64,000 nt of DNA from Romboutsia_C sp015668195 (GTDB lineage Bacteria > Bacillota > Clostridia > Peptostreptococcales > Peptostreptococcaceae): the NCBI RefSeq assembly GCF_015668195.1, contig NZ_JADPFC010000001.1, forward strand, positions 930,001 to 994,000, in the 5' to 3' direction. Below the pieces are notes generated by a model that was given only the letters and a program-made list of their open reading frames with translations, ran no database searches and was not told the DNA's origin. The translations under genes and the position numbers were made by a program. Of the stretch, positions 8,717 to 17,430 are shown piece by piece; position 1 is the stretch's first letter, and every line of letters starts with the position of its first letter.

Positions 8717-8881
8717 ATGAATAAAAAGGGCAATATTTTAATAGATTCACTTTTAGAACAAGGAAATATTTATAAGTTAAAATGTAATAAATGTAAATCT
8801 GTATCAGTACAAATTACTGAAAATAAAGAACCAGATTATAAATGCTCTGACTGTGATGGAACATATACAATAATTAAATAG
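8717..8881 (+). CDS. Small zinc-ribbon protein, 54 residues
   Basis: The frame encodes 54 residues with two CxxC knuckles (CNKC at 23-26, CSDC at 43-46) spaced as in a zinc ribbon. A purine-rich site (AAAGGTAGGG) lies upstream of the ATG. Small stand-alone ribbons of this kind can bind nucleic acid or act as metal-binding adaptors; no specific role can be assigned. It follows the CLC gene on the same strand and precedes a terminator, so the two may share a transcript. Confidence 0.65.
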   Translation: MNKKGNILIDSLLEQGNIYKLKCNKCKSVSVQITENKEPDYKCSDCDGTYTIIK

Positions 8882-8901
8882 TATCCATGTAAAATAAAAG
8901 T

Positions 8902-8944
8902 AAAAAGTACTTGCCAAAGTTAAATAACTTTAGTAAGTACTTTT
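8902..8944. terminator. Terminator between zinc-ribbon gene and nuclease gene
   Basis: An imperfect long stem (AAAAGTACTT ... AAGTACTTTT with inner AAAGTTA/TAACTTT) sits between convergent genes. Confidence 0.75.
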
Positions 8945-9004
8945 CCTAATTTTATTCTCTAATAAATAACATTAAATTTAAAATATATATGTAAATAGAA
9001 CTTT

Positions 9005-9829
9005 TTATTTAAAGCATTTAGAACATGGACTATAACCTTTATCTAAAGCTTCTTTTTCAGTCAATTTTATAGCCCCCTTCATTCCATGAGAAGTTCTTGA
9101 TTTATGATAGTATTTAGACTTACTATTACCACCATTAGCATATACTACATTTTTATCATTTGAATTTATAGTCCCAGAACTTTCTTTTTCATTTACCTTA
9201 GACATATCATATCCTTTATCAGTTACATACCCATCAATTGACCATATATTTAACTTATTAGATTTAGCTTCATTTTGAGTTTTATTTAGTGAGTCAAGAT
9301 GTTTAGTTTGATTGTATATATAACCAACTCTTGCCAATCCTTCTTCTACAACTCTTTCATTATACATTTCTAATTTTTTGTGTTCAGGACAAGTATACCA
9401 TAGATACCCAAGATACCTTCCATATTTATCTGTTGAGGTTTTTCCATCAAGCTCAAAGTAAACAGTATCACCCTTTTTTAGCAATGATTTAGCAAATTCA
9501 GAAGCCTCAGGACCATATTTTTGGACACCAAGATTTGGATGCTTAGTTTCCGGAGTATCTATTAATAATAATCTAGTATCAACTTCTTTATTATTAGGAA
9601 GTATTATTTCAACTGTATCTCCATCCACAACTCTATCAACAGTAGTTTTTATTACATCTTTAGAATTTACATCTAAATCTTGACTTACATTACTCTTATG
9701 ATTAGAAATCTGGCTATCTAAGACTTTAGAATTAGATGTTTTACTAGTACATCCTACAAAAAGTAATGGTATTGATATTACAATAGATAATAAGCTTCTT
9801 TTATATTTTAGTTTCTCTAAAATTTTCAT
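9005..9829 (-). CDS. Thermonuclease-family lipoprotein (SNase domain)
   Basis: A lipoprotein signal (lipobox FVGC, Cys27) precedes a staphylococcal-nuclease fold domain (about residues 60-195). Its catalytic blocks are VDGDTVEI, RLLLIDTPE and DKYGRYLGYLW, supplying the Arg/Asp/Glu set for calcium-dependent phosphodiester cleavage. The last 35 residues form a small Cys/His motif (YYHKSRTSHGMK ... GYSPCSKC) like the Ada-type metal-binding tail found on exported nucleases. It probably degrades extracellular DNA or RNA at the cell surface. The GTG at 9838 overlaps the ribosome site AGAGGTG, so ATG 9829 (274 residues) is chosen. Confidence 0.88.
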   Translation of the reverse strand: MKILEKLKYKRSLLSIVISIPLLFVGCTSKTSNSKVLDSQISNHKSNVSQDLDVNSKDVIKTTVDRVVDGDTVEIILPNNKEVDTRLLLIDTPETKHPNLGVQKYGPEASEFAKSLLKKGDTVYFELDGKTSTDKYGRYLGYLWYTCPEHKKLEMYNERVVEEGLARVGYIYNQTKHLDSLNKTQNEAKSNKLNIWSIDGYVTDKGYDMSKVNEKESSGTINSNDKNVVYANGGNSKSKYYHKSRTSHGMKGAIKLTEKEALDKGYSPCSKCFK

Positions 9830-10076
9830 TTTATTCACCTCTTTTACATACTTTATATATAATACTATTTATCTTGAATTTGATGCAACTATTTTGTAGT
9901 AAAATGATGAAATTTGTTTTATAGAAATTTTAAAGTATTTTTGATAAATTATCAAAATTAATATATATAATAAGCAATATATATAATAAAAATTAAAGTT
10001 TATGCCTAAAAATGATTACATAAGGATATAATGGGTATATAGTTATACATAATTTAAAACTTTTAGGAGGATACAA

Positions 10077-10892
10077 ATGTCAAATTGTAGTTCATGTCCA
10101 TCAAAATCAAGTTGTAAGAGCCAATCTACTTGTAATATAGAAAATAATCCAAAAAATAATATAAAAAAAATTATAGGTGTTATGAGTGGTAAAGGTGGAG
10201 TTGGTAAATCAACTATAACAGCACTACTTGCTAAGAAACTAAATAAAATGGGATATAAGGTTGGTATCCTTGATTCTGATATAACAGGACCTAGTATTCC
10301 AAGACTTATGGGTGTATCAAATGAGAGAGCTATATCTCCAAATGGTAAAGATATATACCCTGTAATAACTAAAGAAAATATAAAAACAATGTCTGTAAAT
10401 TATATGGTAGATAATGAAAACCAGCCAATAGTTTGGAAAGGACCATTAATAGGAAATACTGTAAAGCAATTTTATAGAGATGTTATGTGGGAAGAGTTAG
10501 ATTATTTATTAATAGATATGCCTCCAGGAACAGGAGATGTAGCATTAACTGTTATGCAGTCTATTCCTTTAACTGGAATAGTAATGGTATCAGTTCCTCA
10601 AGATATGATATCAATGATAGTTGCCAAAGCTGTTAATATGGCCAAAATGCTAAATATTGATATATTAGGTGTAGTTGAAAATATGAGTTATATACAATGC
10701 CCTGATTGTGATAAAAAAATAAAGTTATTTGAAGGAGAAGAAACGGAAAAATTCTTGAGTGAAATGAATTTAAAGTTACTTGGAGAACTTCCTATGACTA
10801 AAGAAATAGTAAATATAACTCACAATGGAGTAAATGAAATAAGTAAGGAATTAGATAGTATACTGACAGGTATAGTGAATAATATAAAATAA
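10077..10892 (+). CDS. Mrp/NBP35-family iron-sulfur carrier ATPase
   Basis: This 271-residue P-loop protein has the deviant Walker A GKGGVGKS (residues 38-45), the DMPPGTGD Walker B region and a C-terminal CPDC pair (208-211), the bridging cluster ligands of Mrp/NBP35 proteins. A Cys-rich N-terminus (CSSCPSKSSCKSQSTC) resembles the Nbp35-type extension seen in clostridial Mrp proteins. The family binds and transfers [4Fe-4S] clusters to apo-enzymes; a likely local client is the hydrogenase at 13.4 kb, though that is inference. AGGAGG precedes the ATG, and a strong terminator follows. Confidence 0.9.
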   Translation: MSNCSSCPSKSSCKSQSTCNIENNPKNNIKKIIGVMSGKGGVGKSTITALLAKKLNKMGYKVGILDSDITGPSIPRLMGVSNERAISPNGKDIYPVITKENIKTMSVNYMVDNENQPIVWKGPLIGNTVKQFYRDVMWEELDYLLIDMPPGTGDVALTVMQSIPLTGIVMVSVPQDMISMIVAKAVNMAKMLNIDILGVVENMSYIQCPDCDKKIKLFEGEETEKFLSEMNLKLLGELPMTKEIVNITHNGVNEISKELDSILTGIVNNIK

Positions 10893-10897
10893 TAAAT

Positions 10898-10935
10898 AAA
10901 AATAAAGCTACTAAATTAGTAGCTTTATTTTTATT
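10898..10935 (+). terminator. Terminator after the Mrp gene
   Basis: A 15-bp stem (AAATAAAGCTACTA/TAGTAGCTTTATTT) is followed by further T. Confidence 0.9.
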
Positions 10936-10982
10936 TTAAATCTATAATCTAATATATGATTAATATAAGGGAGATGACTATT

Positions 10983-11918
10983 ATGAAGCTTATAGATTTA
11001 CATTGCGATACAATAGATAGACTAATGGAAGCAGATAAAGATTTATATGAAAATAATTTTTCTGTAGACATAAAAAAATTAAGAAAATCAAATTCTATTT
11101 TACAAGTATTTGCATTATATTTTGATCTAAATAAATATAGGTTAGATCCATATAAAAGATTTGAAGACATGTATGAAAAATTTAATAAAGAGATAATTAA
11201 AAATAGAGAGTATATAGGTCTAGTAACAAGTTATCAGGATATAGTATCTAATATTAATAATAATAAAATATCAGCAATTCTTTCAATCGAAGAAGGAGGA
11301 GCTATAAATGGAAATATAGATAATTTATATAAAATACATGATAAAGGTGTTAGATTGATAACATTAACTTGGAATTATGAAAATGAAATAGGCTATCCTC
11401 ATAATAATTACGATTTTAGTGACAATCCTTTAAAATCATTTGGGAAAAAAGTAGTTGAATGCATGAATGAACTTAATATGATAATAGATGTCTCTCATTT
11501 AAATGATGGAGGGTTTCATGATGTAGCTAATATATCTAAAAAACCATTTATAGCATCGCATTCAAATGCTAGAAGTATAACTAATGTCACTAGAAATCTA
11601 AGTGATGACATGATAAAAATATTAGCCAATAGTGGTGGTGTTATGGGAATAAATTTCTGTAGTTATTTTACAGGAAAAAGTTCTATAACTAAAATAGATG
11701 ATATAATACATCATATAAAGCATATAGCAAATATTGGTGGGATAGATGTAATTTCTATAGGAAGTGATTTTGATGGAATAGAAAATATAGTCGAAGTTTA
11801 TGATATAGGTGAAATGGAAAAACTTTATAACTCACTAAAAAAAGCTGGATTTAAAGAAGATGAAATTGATAAAATGATGTATAAAAATGCATTAAGAGTT
11901 ATAAAGGATGTTCTCTAG
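10983..11918 (+). CDS. Membrane-dipeptidase family protein (peptidase M19)
   Basis: This 311-residue protein belongs to the renal dipeptidase family, zinc enzymes that cleave dipeptides. The opening DLHCDT supplies HxD ligands; later blocks are EEGGA (bridging Glu), DVSH, SHSNAR and the C-terminal GSDFDG. In Gram-positives it is usually a cytoplasmic dipeptidase used in peptide catabolism. A frame start at 10956 is possible, but AAGGGAG at 10968-10973 favours ATG 10983, which also matches the normal family N-terminus. It lies in a plus-strand run without tight operon spacing. Confidence 0.9.
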   Translation: MKLIDLHCDTIDRLMEADKDLYENNFSVDIKKLRKSNSILQVFALYFDLNKYRLDPYKRFEDMYEKFNKEIIKNREYIGLVTSYQDIVSNINNNKISAILSIEEGGAINGNIDNLYKIHDKGVRLITLTWNYENEIGYPHNNYDFSDNPLKSFGKKVVECMNELNMIIDVSHLNDGGFHDVANISKKPFIASHSNARSITNVTRNLSDDMIKILANSGGVMGINFCSYFTGKSSITKIDDIIHHIKHIANIGGIDVISIGSDFDGIENIVEVYDIGEMEKLYNSLKKAGFKEDEIDKMMYKNALRVIKDVL

Positions 11919-11997
11919 AAAGTTTTAAAGAGAATATATTAACATAATATAAATCTAAAGAATATCATACATTAAAATGAATTTTGGGAGGTATATT

Positions 11998-12273
11998 ATG
12001 AAATATGCTAGCTATAAAAAAGGAGTTATAATTGATATAACTAGTATTGAAAATGGTAAGTATATATTTATAACTATAGGTGAAGAGCCCGGTAATATAT
12101 ACACTTATACAAGGCTTGTATATTCTGATAAGACTTTAATACTAGATCATGAGTATAATGAAATATCTGTTAAAGATTTAAATATAGGAGACTTTGTAGT
12201 CGCATATCATTCTAATATCATGACCTTAAGTATACCACCACAGACTAATGTATATATAATTGAAGTTAAGTAG
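11998..12273 (+). CDS. Hypothetical protein, small all-beta domain
   Basis: GGGAGGT 7 bases upstream fixes the start at ATG 11998 (91 residues). The sequence is a series of predicted short beta strands ending in NIMTLSIPPQTNVYIIEV. From memory, a similar MTxSIPPQxNA ending occurs in small domains of clostridial surface proteins, often beside copper-amine-oxidase-like stalk domains. There is no signal peptide here, so the protein would be cytoplasmic. It ends 19 bases before a response-regulator gene, whose ribosome site lies in the gap, so the two are probably one operon. Confidence 0.65.
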   Translation: MKYASYKKGVIIDITSIENGKYIFITIGEEPGNIYTYTRLVYSDKTLILDHEYNEISVKDLNIGDFVVAYHSNIMTLSIPPQTNVYIIEVK

Positions 12274-12292
12274 TTATATAAGGAGACAAAAT

Positions 12293-12964
12293 ATGAAAAA
12301 GCTAATGATTATAGAAGATTCAAAGACTATAAGAGAAGAGTTAAAAGCGTTACTTAATAGGTATGGTTATGAAGTATTTGCATCAGACAAGTTTGAAAAT
12401 ATAATAAATGATGTAGAAAATGAAAAACCACATTTGATATTACTAGATATTAATTTACCTATATATGATGGATTTTATATATGTAGAGAGATAAGAAAGA
12501 TTTCTAATATACCAATAATAATAGTTACAAGTAGAGATAATGAAGTAGATGAACTTATGAGTATAAATTTAGGTGCAGATGATTTTGTAACTAAACCCTA
12601 TAATACACAAATACTTTTAGCACGTATAAGTTCTGTATTAAAAAGAGTTTACAATGATTCAGGAAATATGGATATTCTTGAATACAAGGATTTAAGTTTA
12701 AATCTATCAAAGGGAACTGTAAAATCGTCTACAGGTTCTTTGGAAATTAGTAAAAATGATATAAAGATATTATCTTATCTTATAAAAAATAAAGAGAAAA
12801 TAGTAACTAGAGAAGAATTAATGAACTATATGTGGAATTCAGACTTATACGTTGATGATAATACACTATCTGTAAATATAAATAGGCTTAGAAAAAAATT
12901 AGAAGAAATAGGTCTTAAGGATTATATAGAGACTAGAAGAGGGCTAGGGTATATAATGAAATAA
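12293..12964 (+). CDS. OmpR/PhoB-family response regulator, orphan
   Basis: This 223-residue protein has an N-terminal receiver domain (Asp pair in IIEDS, phospho-acceptor Asp in LLDINLP near residue 52, TSR and TKPY switch residues) and a C-terminal winged helix (about 125-222, ending RRGLGYIM). It would bind DNA when phosphorylated. No histidine kinase gene is adjacent, so its partner lies elsewhere. AAGGAG before ATG 12293 decides the start over an upstream ATG at 12260. It follows the small beta-domain gene and ends at a terminator. Confidence 0.9.
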   Translation: MKKLMIIEDSKTIREELKALLNRYGYEVFASDKFENIINDVENEKPHLILLDINLPIYDGFYICREIRKISNIPIIIVTSRDNEVDELMSINLGADDFVTKPYNTQILLARISSVLKRVYNDSGNMDILEYKDLSLNLSKGTVKSSTGSLEISKNDIKILSYLIKNKEKIVTREELMNYMWNSDLYVDDNTLSVNINRLRKKLEEIGLKDYIETRRGLGYIMK

Positions 12965-12994
12965 AAAAGTACAGCTAAATTAGTTGTACTTTTT
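12963..12994 (+). terminator. Terminator after the response regulator
   Basis: A 14-bp stem with one G-U pair (AAAAAAGTACAGCT/AGTTGTACTTTTTT) ends in a T run. Confidence 0.88.
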
Positions 12995-13112
12995 TATTTC
13001 ATTTTATTTTAGATATATTTATTAAAATCGACAAATTACTTTATTTTATGTAACTATATATGTAAATTTGAATATATATATACTAAAAGAAAACTATAAA
13101 TTGGAGGGTACA

Positions 13113-13253
13113 ATGTCTAAAAAAAACAATAAAAATTCTAAGACTAAAAAGATAAATCAAAAAAATTCAAAGAATAAACCTCAAGATTCTATAAATCTAA
13201 ATAATGAAATAAAGGAGATTTTACTGAAAAAGTTAATAGAAAAGATAAAATAA
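13113..13253 (+). CDS. Small lysine/asparagine-rich protein, 46 residues
   Basis: TTGGAGGG directly before ATG 13113 marks a 46-residue, very basic product: a Lys/Asn-rich disordered N-terminus and a short amphipathic helix (EIKEILLKKLIEKIK). A terminator overlaps its stop. An upstream ATG at 13068 lacks a site. Function unknown; its composition would suit nucleic-acid or membrane contact. Confidence 0.6.
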   Translation: MSKKNNKNSKTKKINQKNSKNKPQDSINLNNEIKEILLKKLIEKIK

Positions 13254-13280
13254 AAAACCTGAAACTATCAGGTTTTTTAT
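13253..13280 (+). terminator. Terminator after the small basic protein
   Basis: An 11-bp stem (AAAAAACCTGA/TCAGGTTTTTT) starts at the stop codon and ends in T6. Confidence 0.92.
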
Positions 13281-13360
13281 TTTATCTTTTTAAAGAATAA
13301 GATTAAAACTTAAGGGAAAAATTAAATAGTAAATTATAAAATTGTATAAGAGGTGCAGAC

Positions 13361-15331
13361 ATGGCAAATGAAAGACAAACTATAATACATAGTTCCCTTG
13401 GTTCTGTATTTAGTGTTTTTAGTGAAGAAGAACTAAAAAAATTAACAAAAGAATGTAAAAGAAGAATTGCTATCTCTGGAAAAATTAATTCTCCAGGTAT
13501 AATAGAAGTTCCTAAAGGTGCAACACTTGCCGAAATAATAACTATGGCAGGAGGGCTATTAAATGATAGTGGATTTAAAGCAGCACAGCTAGGTATACCA
13601 TTTGGTGGATTTATAACTGAAGATAATTTAGACCAAGAATTAGATTTTAAATTATTTGATAAAAATACAAGTCAAACTATAATAATTCTTTCTGACGAAG
13701 ACTGTATAATACAATATGCTAAATTTTACATAGATTATCTTTTAGGTAAGATGCAAGATGGTAGTTTAGACAATTATTTAGTTGCTAAAAAAGAGATAAT
13801 AAGAATGTGGAAATTACTTGATAGAATCAGCAAAGGTAGAGCTAATATGAGAGATATTTTCTTTCTAAGAAGACTTGCAAGTACAGTAAAAGAAAAAGTA
13901 AATCAAAAACACAATATAATGGAAGAAATTATAGATAAGTTTTATGATGAGATAAAAGAACATATAGAAGGCCACCGATGTTATACATTTCAGTGCAACC
14001 ATCTTATAAAGCTATCTATAACTAAAAAATGTATAGGATGTGGAGCTTGCAAAAGAGTTTGTCCAGTTGATTGTATTGAAGGCGAAAGAAAAAGTAGACA
14101 TTACATAGATTATACAAGATGCACTCACTGTGGACAATGTGTAGCTGCTTGTCCAGTAAATGCTATAACTACAGGAAATAATACTTTTAGATTTTTAAGA
14201 GATCTAGCTACACCAAATAAGTTAGTAATAACCCAAATGGCACCTGCTGTTAGAGTTGCAATAGGTGAAGCTTTTGGACTTGAACCTGGTACTAATGTAG
14301 AAAATAAAATATCATCGGCGCTTAGACAGATTGGTGTAGATTATGTATTCGATACCACTTGGGCTGCAGATTTAACTATTATGGAGGAAGCTGCTGAGCT
14401 TCAAGAAAGAATAGAAAAATATTATTCAGGTGATAAAAGTGTAAGACTTCCAATGCTTACATCTTGTTGTCCTGCTTGGGTAAAATTTATAGAACAAAAT
14501 TATGCAGATATGTTAGATGTACCATCATCTGCTAAGTCACCTATGCAGATGTTTGCAACTGTTGCAAAAGATATTTGGGCGAAAGAAAAAGGGTTAGAAA
14601 GAGACCAGGTAACATTGGTTTCTATAATGCCTTGTATAGCAAAAAAATATGAAGCTTCAAGGGCAGAGTTTTCACGTGATCTTAATTATGACGTTGATTA
14701 CGTTATAACAACTAGTGAGTTAATGACGTTATTTAAAGATTCAAATATAGATTTAAGTCAAATAGAGGATTCTCCTATTGATTCAGTTATGGGTGACTAC
14801 ACAGGAGGAGGAATAATATTTGGTAGAACAGGAGGAGTTATAGAATCTGCGACTAGGACTCTTTATGAAAATATGACTGGTAAAAAACTAGAAAAAGTTG
14901 AATTTGAATCTCTTAGAGGATGGGATGGCCTAAGGGTTGCAGAGGTTAAAATTAATGATTTAACATTAAAAATAGGTATTGCCTATGGTTTAAGAGAGGC
15001 TGGTAAACTCCTTGATAAAATAAGAAATAAAGAAGAATTTTTCCATGCTATTGAAATAATGGCATGTCCTTATGGATGTGTTGGTGGAGGTGGACAACCT
15101 AAAGCTAAAAAAAGACTTGAAACTCTTCAACAAAGAGCTGAAGGTTTAAATTCCATAGATAGATCATTAGACCTTAGAGTATCCAAAGAAAATCCTAAGG
15201 TAAGAGCAATCTACGATAAGCACTTAGATCATCCATTGAGTCATAAGGCTCATGAATTACTTCATACTGAATACTTTGTTAAGGTAAAAAGAGGAAAAGA
15301 TGAAAACACTGATGCAAGTAAAGAAGAATAG
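13361..15331 (+). CDS. [FeFe] hydrogenase catalytic subunit with N-terminal SLBB/NuoF-like region
   Basis: This 656-residue enzyme interconverts protons and hydrogen. Order: an SLBB domain (about 34-100); a helical NuoF-C-like segment (about 115-205) that lacks the Cys cluster ligands usual there; two [4Fe-4S] ferredoxin motifs (CIGCGACKRVCPVDC from 224, CTHCGQCVAACP from 254); the H-cluster domain with L1 TSCCPAW (367), L2 MPCIAKKYEA (423) and L3 MACPYGCVGGGGQP (567); and a small-subunit-like tail. All four H-cluster Cys are present; L3 has Tyr where many enzymes have Gly. No partner subunits or maturases are adjacent, so it may take electrons from ferredoxin alone. Confidence 0.93.
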   Translation: MANERQTIIHSSLGSVFSVFSEEELKKLTKECKRRIAISGKINSPGIIEVPKGATLAEIITMAGGLLNDSGFKAAQLGIPFGGFITEDNLDQELDFKLFDKNTSQTIIILSDEDCIIQYAKFYIDYLLGKMQDGSLDNYLVAKKEIIRMWKLLDRISKGRANMRDIFFLRRLASTVKEKVNQKHNIMEEIIDKFYDEIKEHIEGHRCYTFQCNHLIKLSITKKCIGCGACKRVCPVDCIEGERKSRHYIDYTRCTHCGQCVAACPVNAITTGNNTFRFLRDLATPNKLVITQMAPAVRVAIGEAFGLEPGTNVENKISSALRQIGVDYVFDTTWAADLTIMEEAAELQERIEKYYSGDKSVRLPMLTSCCPAWVKFIEQNYADMLDVPSSAKSPMQMFATVAKDIWAKEKGLERDQVTLVSIMPCIAKKYEASRAEFSRDLNYDVDYVITTSELMTLFKDSNIDLSQIEDSPIDSVMGDYTGGGIIFGRTGGVIESATRTLYENMTGKKLEKVEFESLRGWDGLRVAEVKINDLTLKIGIAYGLREAGKLLDKIRNKEEFFHAIEIMACPYGCVGGGGQPKAKKRLETLQQRAEGLNSIDRSLDLRVSKENPKVRAIYDKHLDHPLSHKAHELLHTEYFVKVKRGKDENTDASKEE

Positions 15332-15371
15332 AAACTTACTTAAATAAGCTTTTAAAGAAAGAGTGAATTTT

Positions 15372-16265
15372 ATGGGTAATAAAAAAATATTTTTGAGAGA
15401 TATTAAAAATAATGAACAGATAAAGACCTCTCTTATGGTTATGAAGTATCTTCATAGAGATGGTAATAAATATGTATTTAATATGAGTGATAAAAGTGGT
15501 CATATTAAAGCTAAACTTCCTTACAGAGTACCATTAGGTAAAGTTTTATCTATAAATTGTAAGAAGAATTCTATTTTGGATATAGAAGAATTTGATGAAA
15601 TTAAGGATTATGACCTTAAGGATTATTTACCAACAACTAAAGAACCTATAGAAAATATACTAAATGAGATAGAAGAAATATCAAAAAAATATATAGTATC
15701 TACAGAAGGTAAATTATTAAACGATTACTTTTTCAAAGATGAAGAATTTTTAAATAAATTTAAAGAAGCTATAGGTGGAGTATCTATGCACCACAATTAT
15801 ATAGGAGGTCTTGCTGAACATACTTTAAATGTAATGTACTTGACAAAAGTGTTATGCGAAAGATATTCTTGCAAGAGAAAAGAAATAGCAATATTAAGTG
15901 CTAAGCTTCATGATATAGGCAAATTATATGAACTTGAATACCATGGTCCATTCAAGTATACTCTACAAGGAGAATTAGAAGGACATATAGTAATTGGAGT
16001 TCAGATGTTAGATAGAGCTTTTGATAATATAGATTATACATTTAGTGAAGACTTTATAAGAAGAATAAAAGGATGTGTAACTCAACATCATGGTAAGTTA
16101 GAATATGGTTCTCCAAGGCCAGCTAATATGGAAGAGTCATTTATAATAAATTATGCAGATTCAGTTGATGCTACTATGAGTAAGATAGTTCAAATAAAAG
16201 ATAATACAAGTGATGATGAATGGTCTGAGTATGATAGAAGGATAGAAACAAAGCTTTATCTATAA
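15372..16265 (+). CDS. yhaM: 3'-5' exoribonuclease YhaM family (OB fold + HD domain)
   Basis: This 297-residue protein combines an N-terminal OB-like nucleic-acid binding part (to about residue 90) with an HD phosphohydrolase domain, seen as HHNYIGGLAEHT, the metal pair AKLHDIGK and the later QHHGKLEYGSP. YhaM is a manganese-dependent 3'-5' exoribonuclease in RNA turnover. GTG 15363 is possible, but ATG 15372 better fits the purine-rich site AAAGAAAGAG. It begins 40 bases after the hydrogenase with no terminator between, so read-through from that gene is likely. Confidence 0.88.
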   Translation: MGNKKIFLRDIKNNEQIKTSLMVMKYLHRDGNKYVFNMSDKSGHIKAKLPYRVPLGKVLSINCKKNSILDIEEFDEIKDYDLKDYLPTTKEPIENILNEIEEISKKYIVSTEGKLLNDYFFKDEEFLNKFKEAIGGVSMHHNYIGGLAEHTLNVMYLTKVLCERYSCKRKEIAILSAKLHDIGKLYELEYHGPFKYTLQGELEGHIVIGVQMLDRAFDNIDYTFSEDFIRRIKGCVTQHHGKLEYGSPRPANMEESFIINYADSVDATMSKIVQIKDNTSDDEWSEYDRRIETKLYL

Positions 16266-16320
16266 AACACAAATAATTCTAAAAGTGAAAACTATATGAA
16301 ATATTGGTAAAAAGTATTAT

Positions 16321-16354
16321 AAAGTCACGAGTAAAACTTGTGACTTTATTTTTT
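16321..16354 (+). terminator. Terminator after yhaM
   Basis: A 12-bp stem (AAAGTCACGAGT/ACTTGTGACTTT, one G-U) is followed by a T-rich run. Confidence 0.88.
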
Positions 16355-16429
16355 ATGTAATCTATATGTAATAATATTAATGATTTGTTATACTTGTTTA
16401 TATATAAATAAAAATATAAGGAGAATGAT

Positions 16430-17251
16430 ATGAATAAAAAAATAGGATTTATCGGTTGTGGTAATATGGCTAAAGCTATGATTAAAGGAATTATAAATTC
16501 AAAGCTTATTAAAACTGAAAATATATATGCATCAGCTTTAAGTGAAAATACTTTAATTAATGCAAAAAATAAATTTAATATAAATACAACAAAAGATTCA
16601 AGAGAAGTTGTGTTAAAGTCAGATATAATTGTTATTGCTGTAAAACCTAATATATATGATATAGTACTTAATGATATTAAAGATGTAATAGGTAATAAAA
16701 TAATAGTAACTATTGCAGCTGGAAAAACTATAGATTCTATAGAAAGCATAATAGGTGATGATAAAAAAATAATAAGAACTATGCCAAATACTCCAGCACT
16801 TGTAAACGAAGGTATGAGTGCACTTTGCAAAAATAAAAATATATCAGATCAAGATTTAAGAGATATAAAAAGTATTTTTGATTCATTTGGAAAAAGTGAA
16901 GTAGTAGATGAAAATTTAATACATGCTGTTATAGGAGCTAGTGGTTCATCTCCTGCATATGTATTTATGTTTATAGAGGCTATGGCGGACTCATGTGTAT
17001 CTCATGGTATGTCAAGGGATATGGCTTATAAATTTACATCTCAGGCTGTTATGGGAGCTGCTAAGATGGTACTAGAAACTAATATTCATCCAGGTGAATT
17101 AAAAGACATGGTATGTTCTCCAGGAGGAACTACTATAGAAGCTGTAAAAGCTTTAGAAGAAGAAGGTTTTAGGAAGTCTATAATAAAAGCAATAGATAAT
17201 TGTATTGATAAGTCAAAAAAAATGAGCAATGCTGACCTTTCTAAAAAATAA
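16430..17251 (+). CDS. proC: Pyrroline-5-carboxylate reductase
   Basis: This 273-residue enzyme makes L-proline from pyrroline-5-carboxylate with NAD(P)H. The Rossmann motif GFIGCGNMAKAM opens the protein, VKP and TMPNTP follow, and the substrate-binding GASGSSPAY and C-terminal DMVCSPGGTTIEA blocks are complete. AAGGAG sits 6 bases before the ATG. Length is standard. It stands alone between a terminator and the U32-family gene. Confidence 0.95.
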   Translation: MNKKIGFIGCGNMAKAMIKGIINSKLIKTENIYASALSENTLINAKNKFNINTTKDSREVVLKSDIIVIAVKPNIYDIVLNDIKDVIGNKIIVTIAAGKTIDSIESIIGDDKKIIRTMPNTPALVNEGMSALCKNKNISDQDLRDIKSIFDSFGKSEVVDENLIHAVIGASGSSPAYVFMFIEAMADSCVSHGMSRDMAYKFTSQAVMGAAKMVLETNIHPGELKDMVCSPGGTTIEAVKALEEEGFRKSIIKAIDNCIDKSKKMSNADLSKK

Positions 17252-17430
17252 ATTATAATGTATAATGAATAGTTGTATAAAATATTAATACAAGTTTTAT
17301 AAATTTATATTTGGGTAAAATATGTAGAATAAAGAAGAACTACAGCGTTTAAATACCCATTATAATTATTTTATAATAAATATAAATTAGTTTAATTAAA
17401 ATAAAGATATAAAAGATTAAGGAGACATAT

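Noticed and set aside
16279..16830. A 183-residue hydrophobic minus-strand ORF opposite proC
   Set aside because: It is the mirror of a clearly functional plus-strand gene, has no ribosome site, and its hydrophobicity is an artefact of reading AT-rich antisense codons. The same holds for several other long antisense ORFs in the window, for example opposite the YitT gene and the aroH gene.
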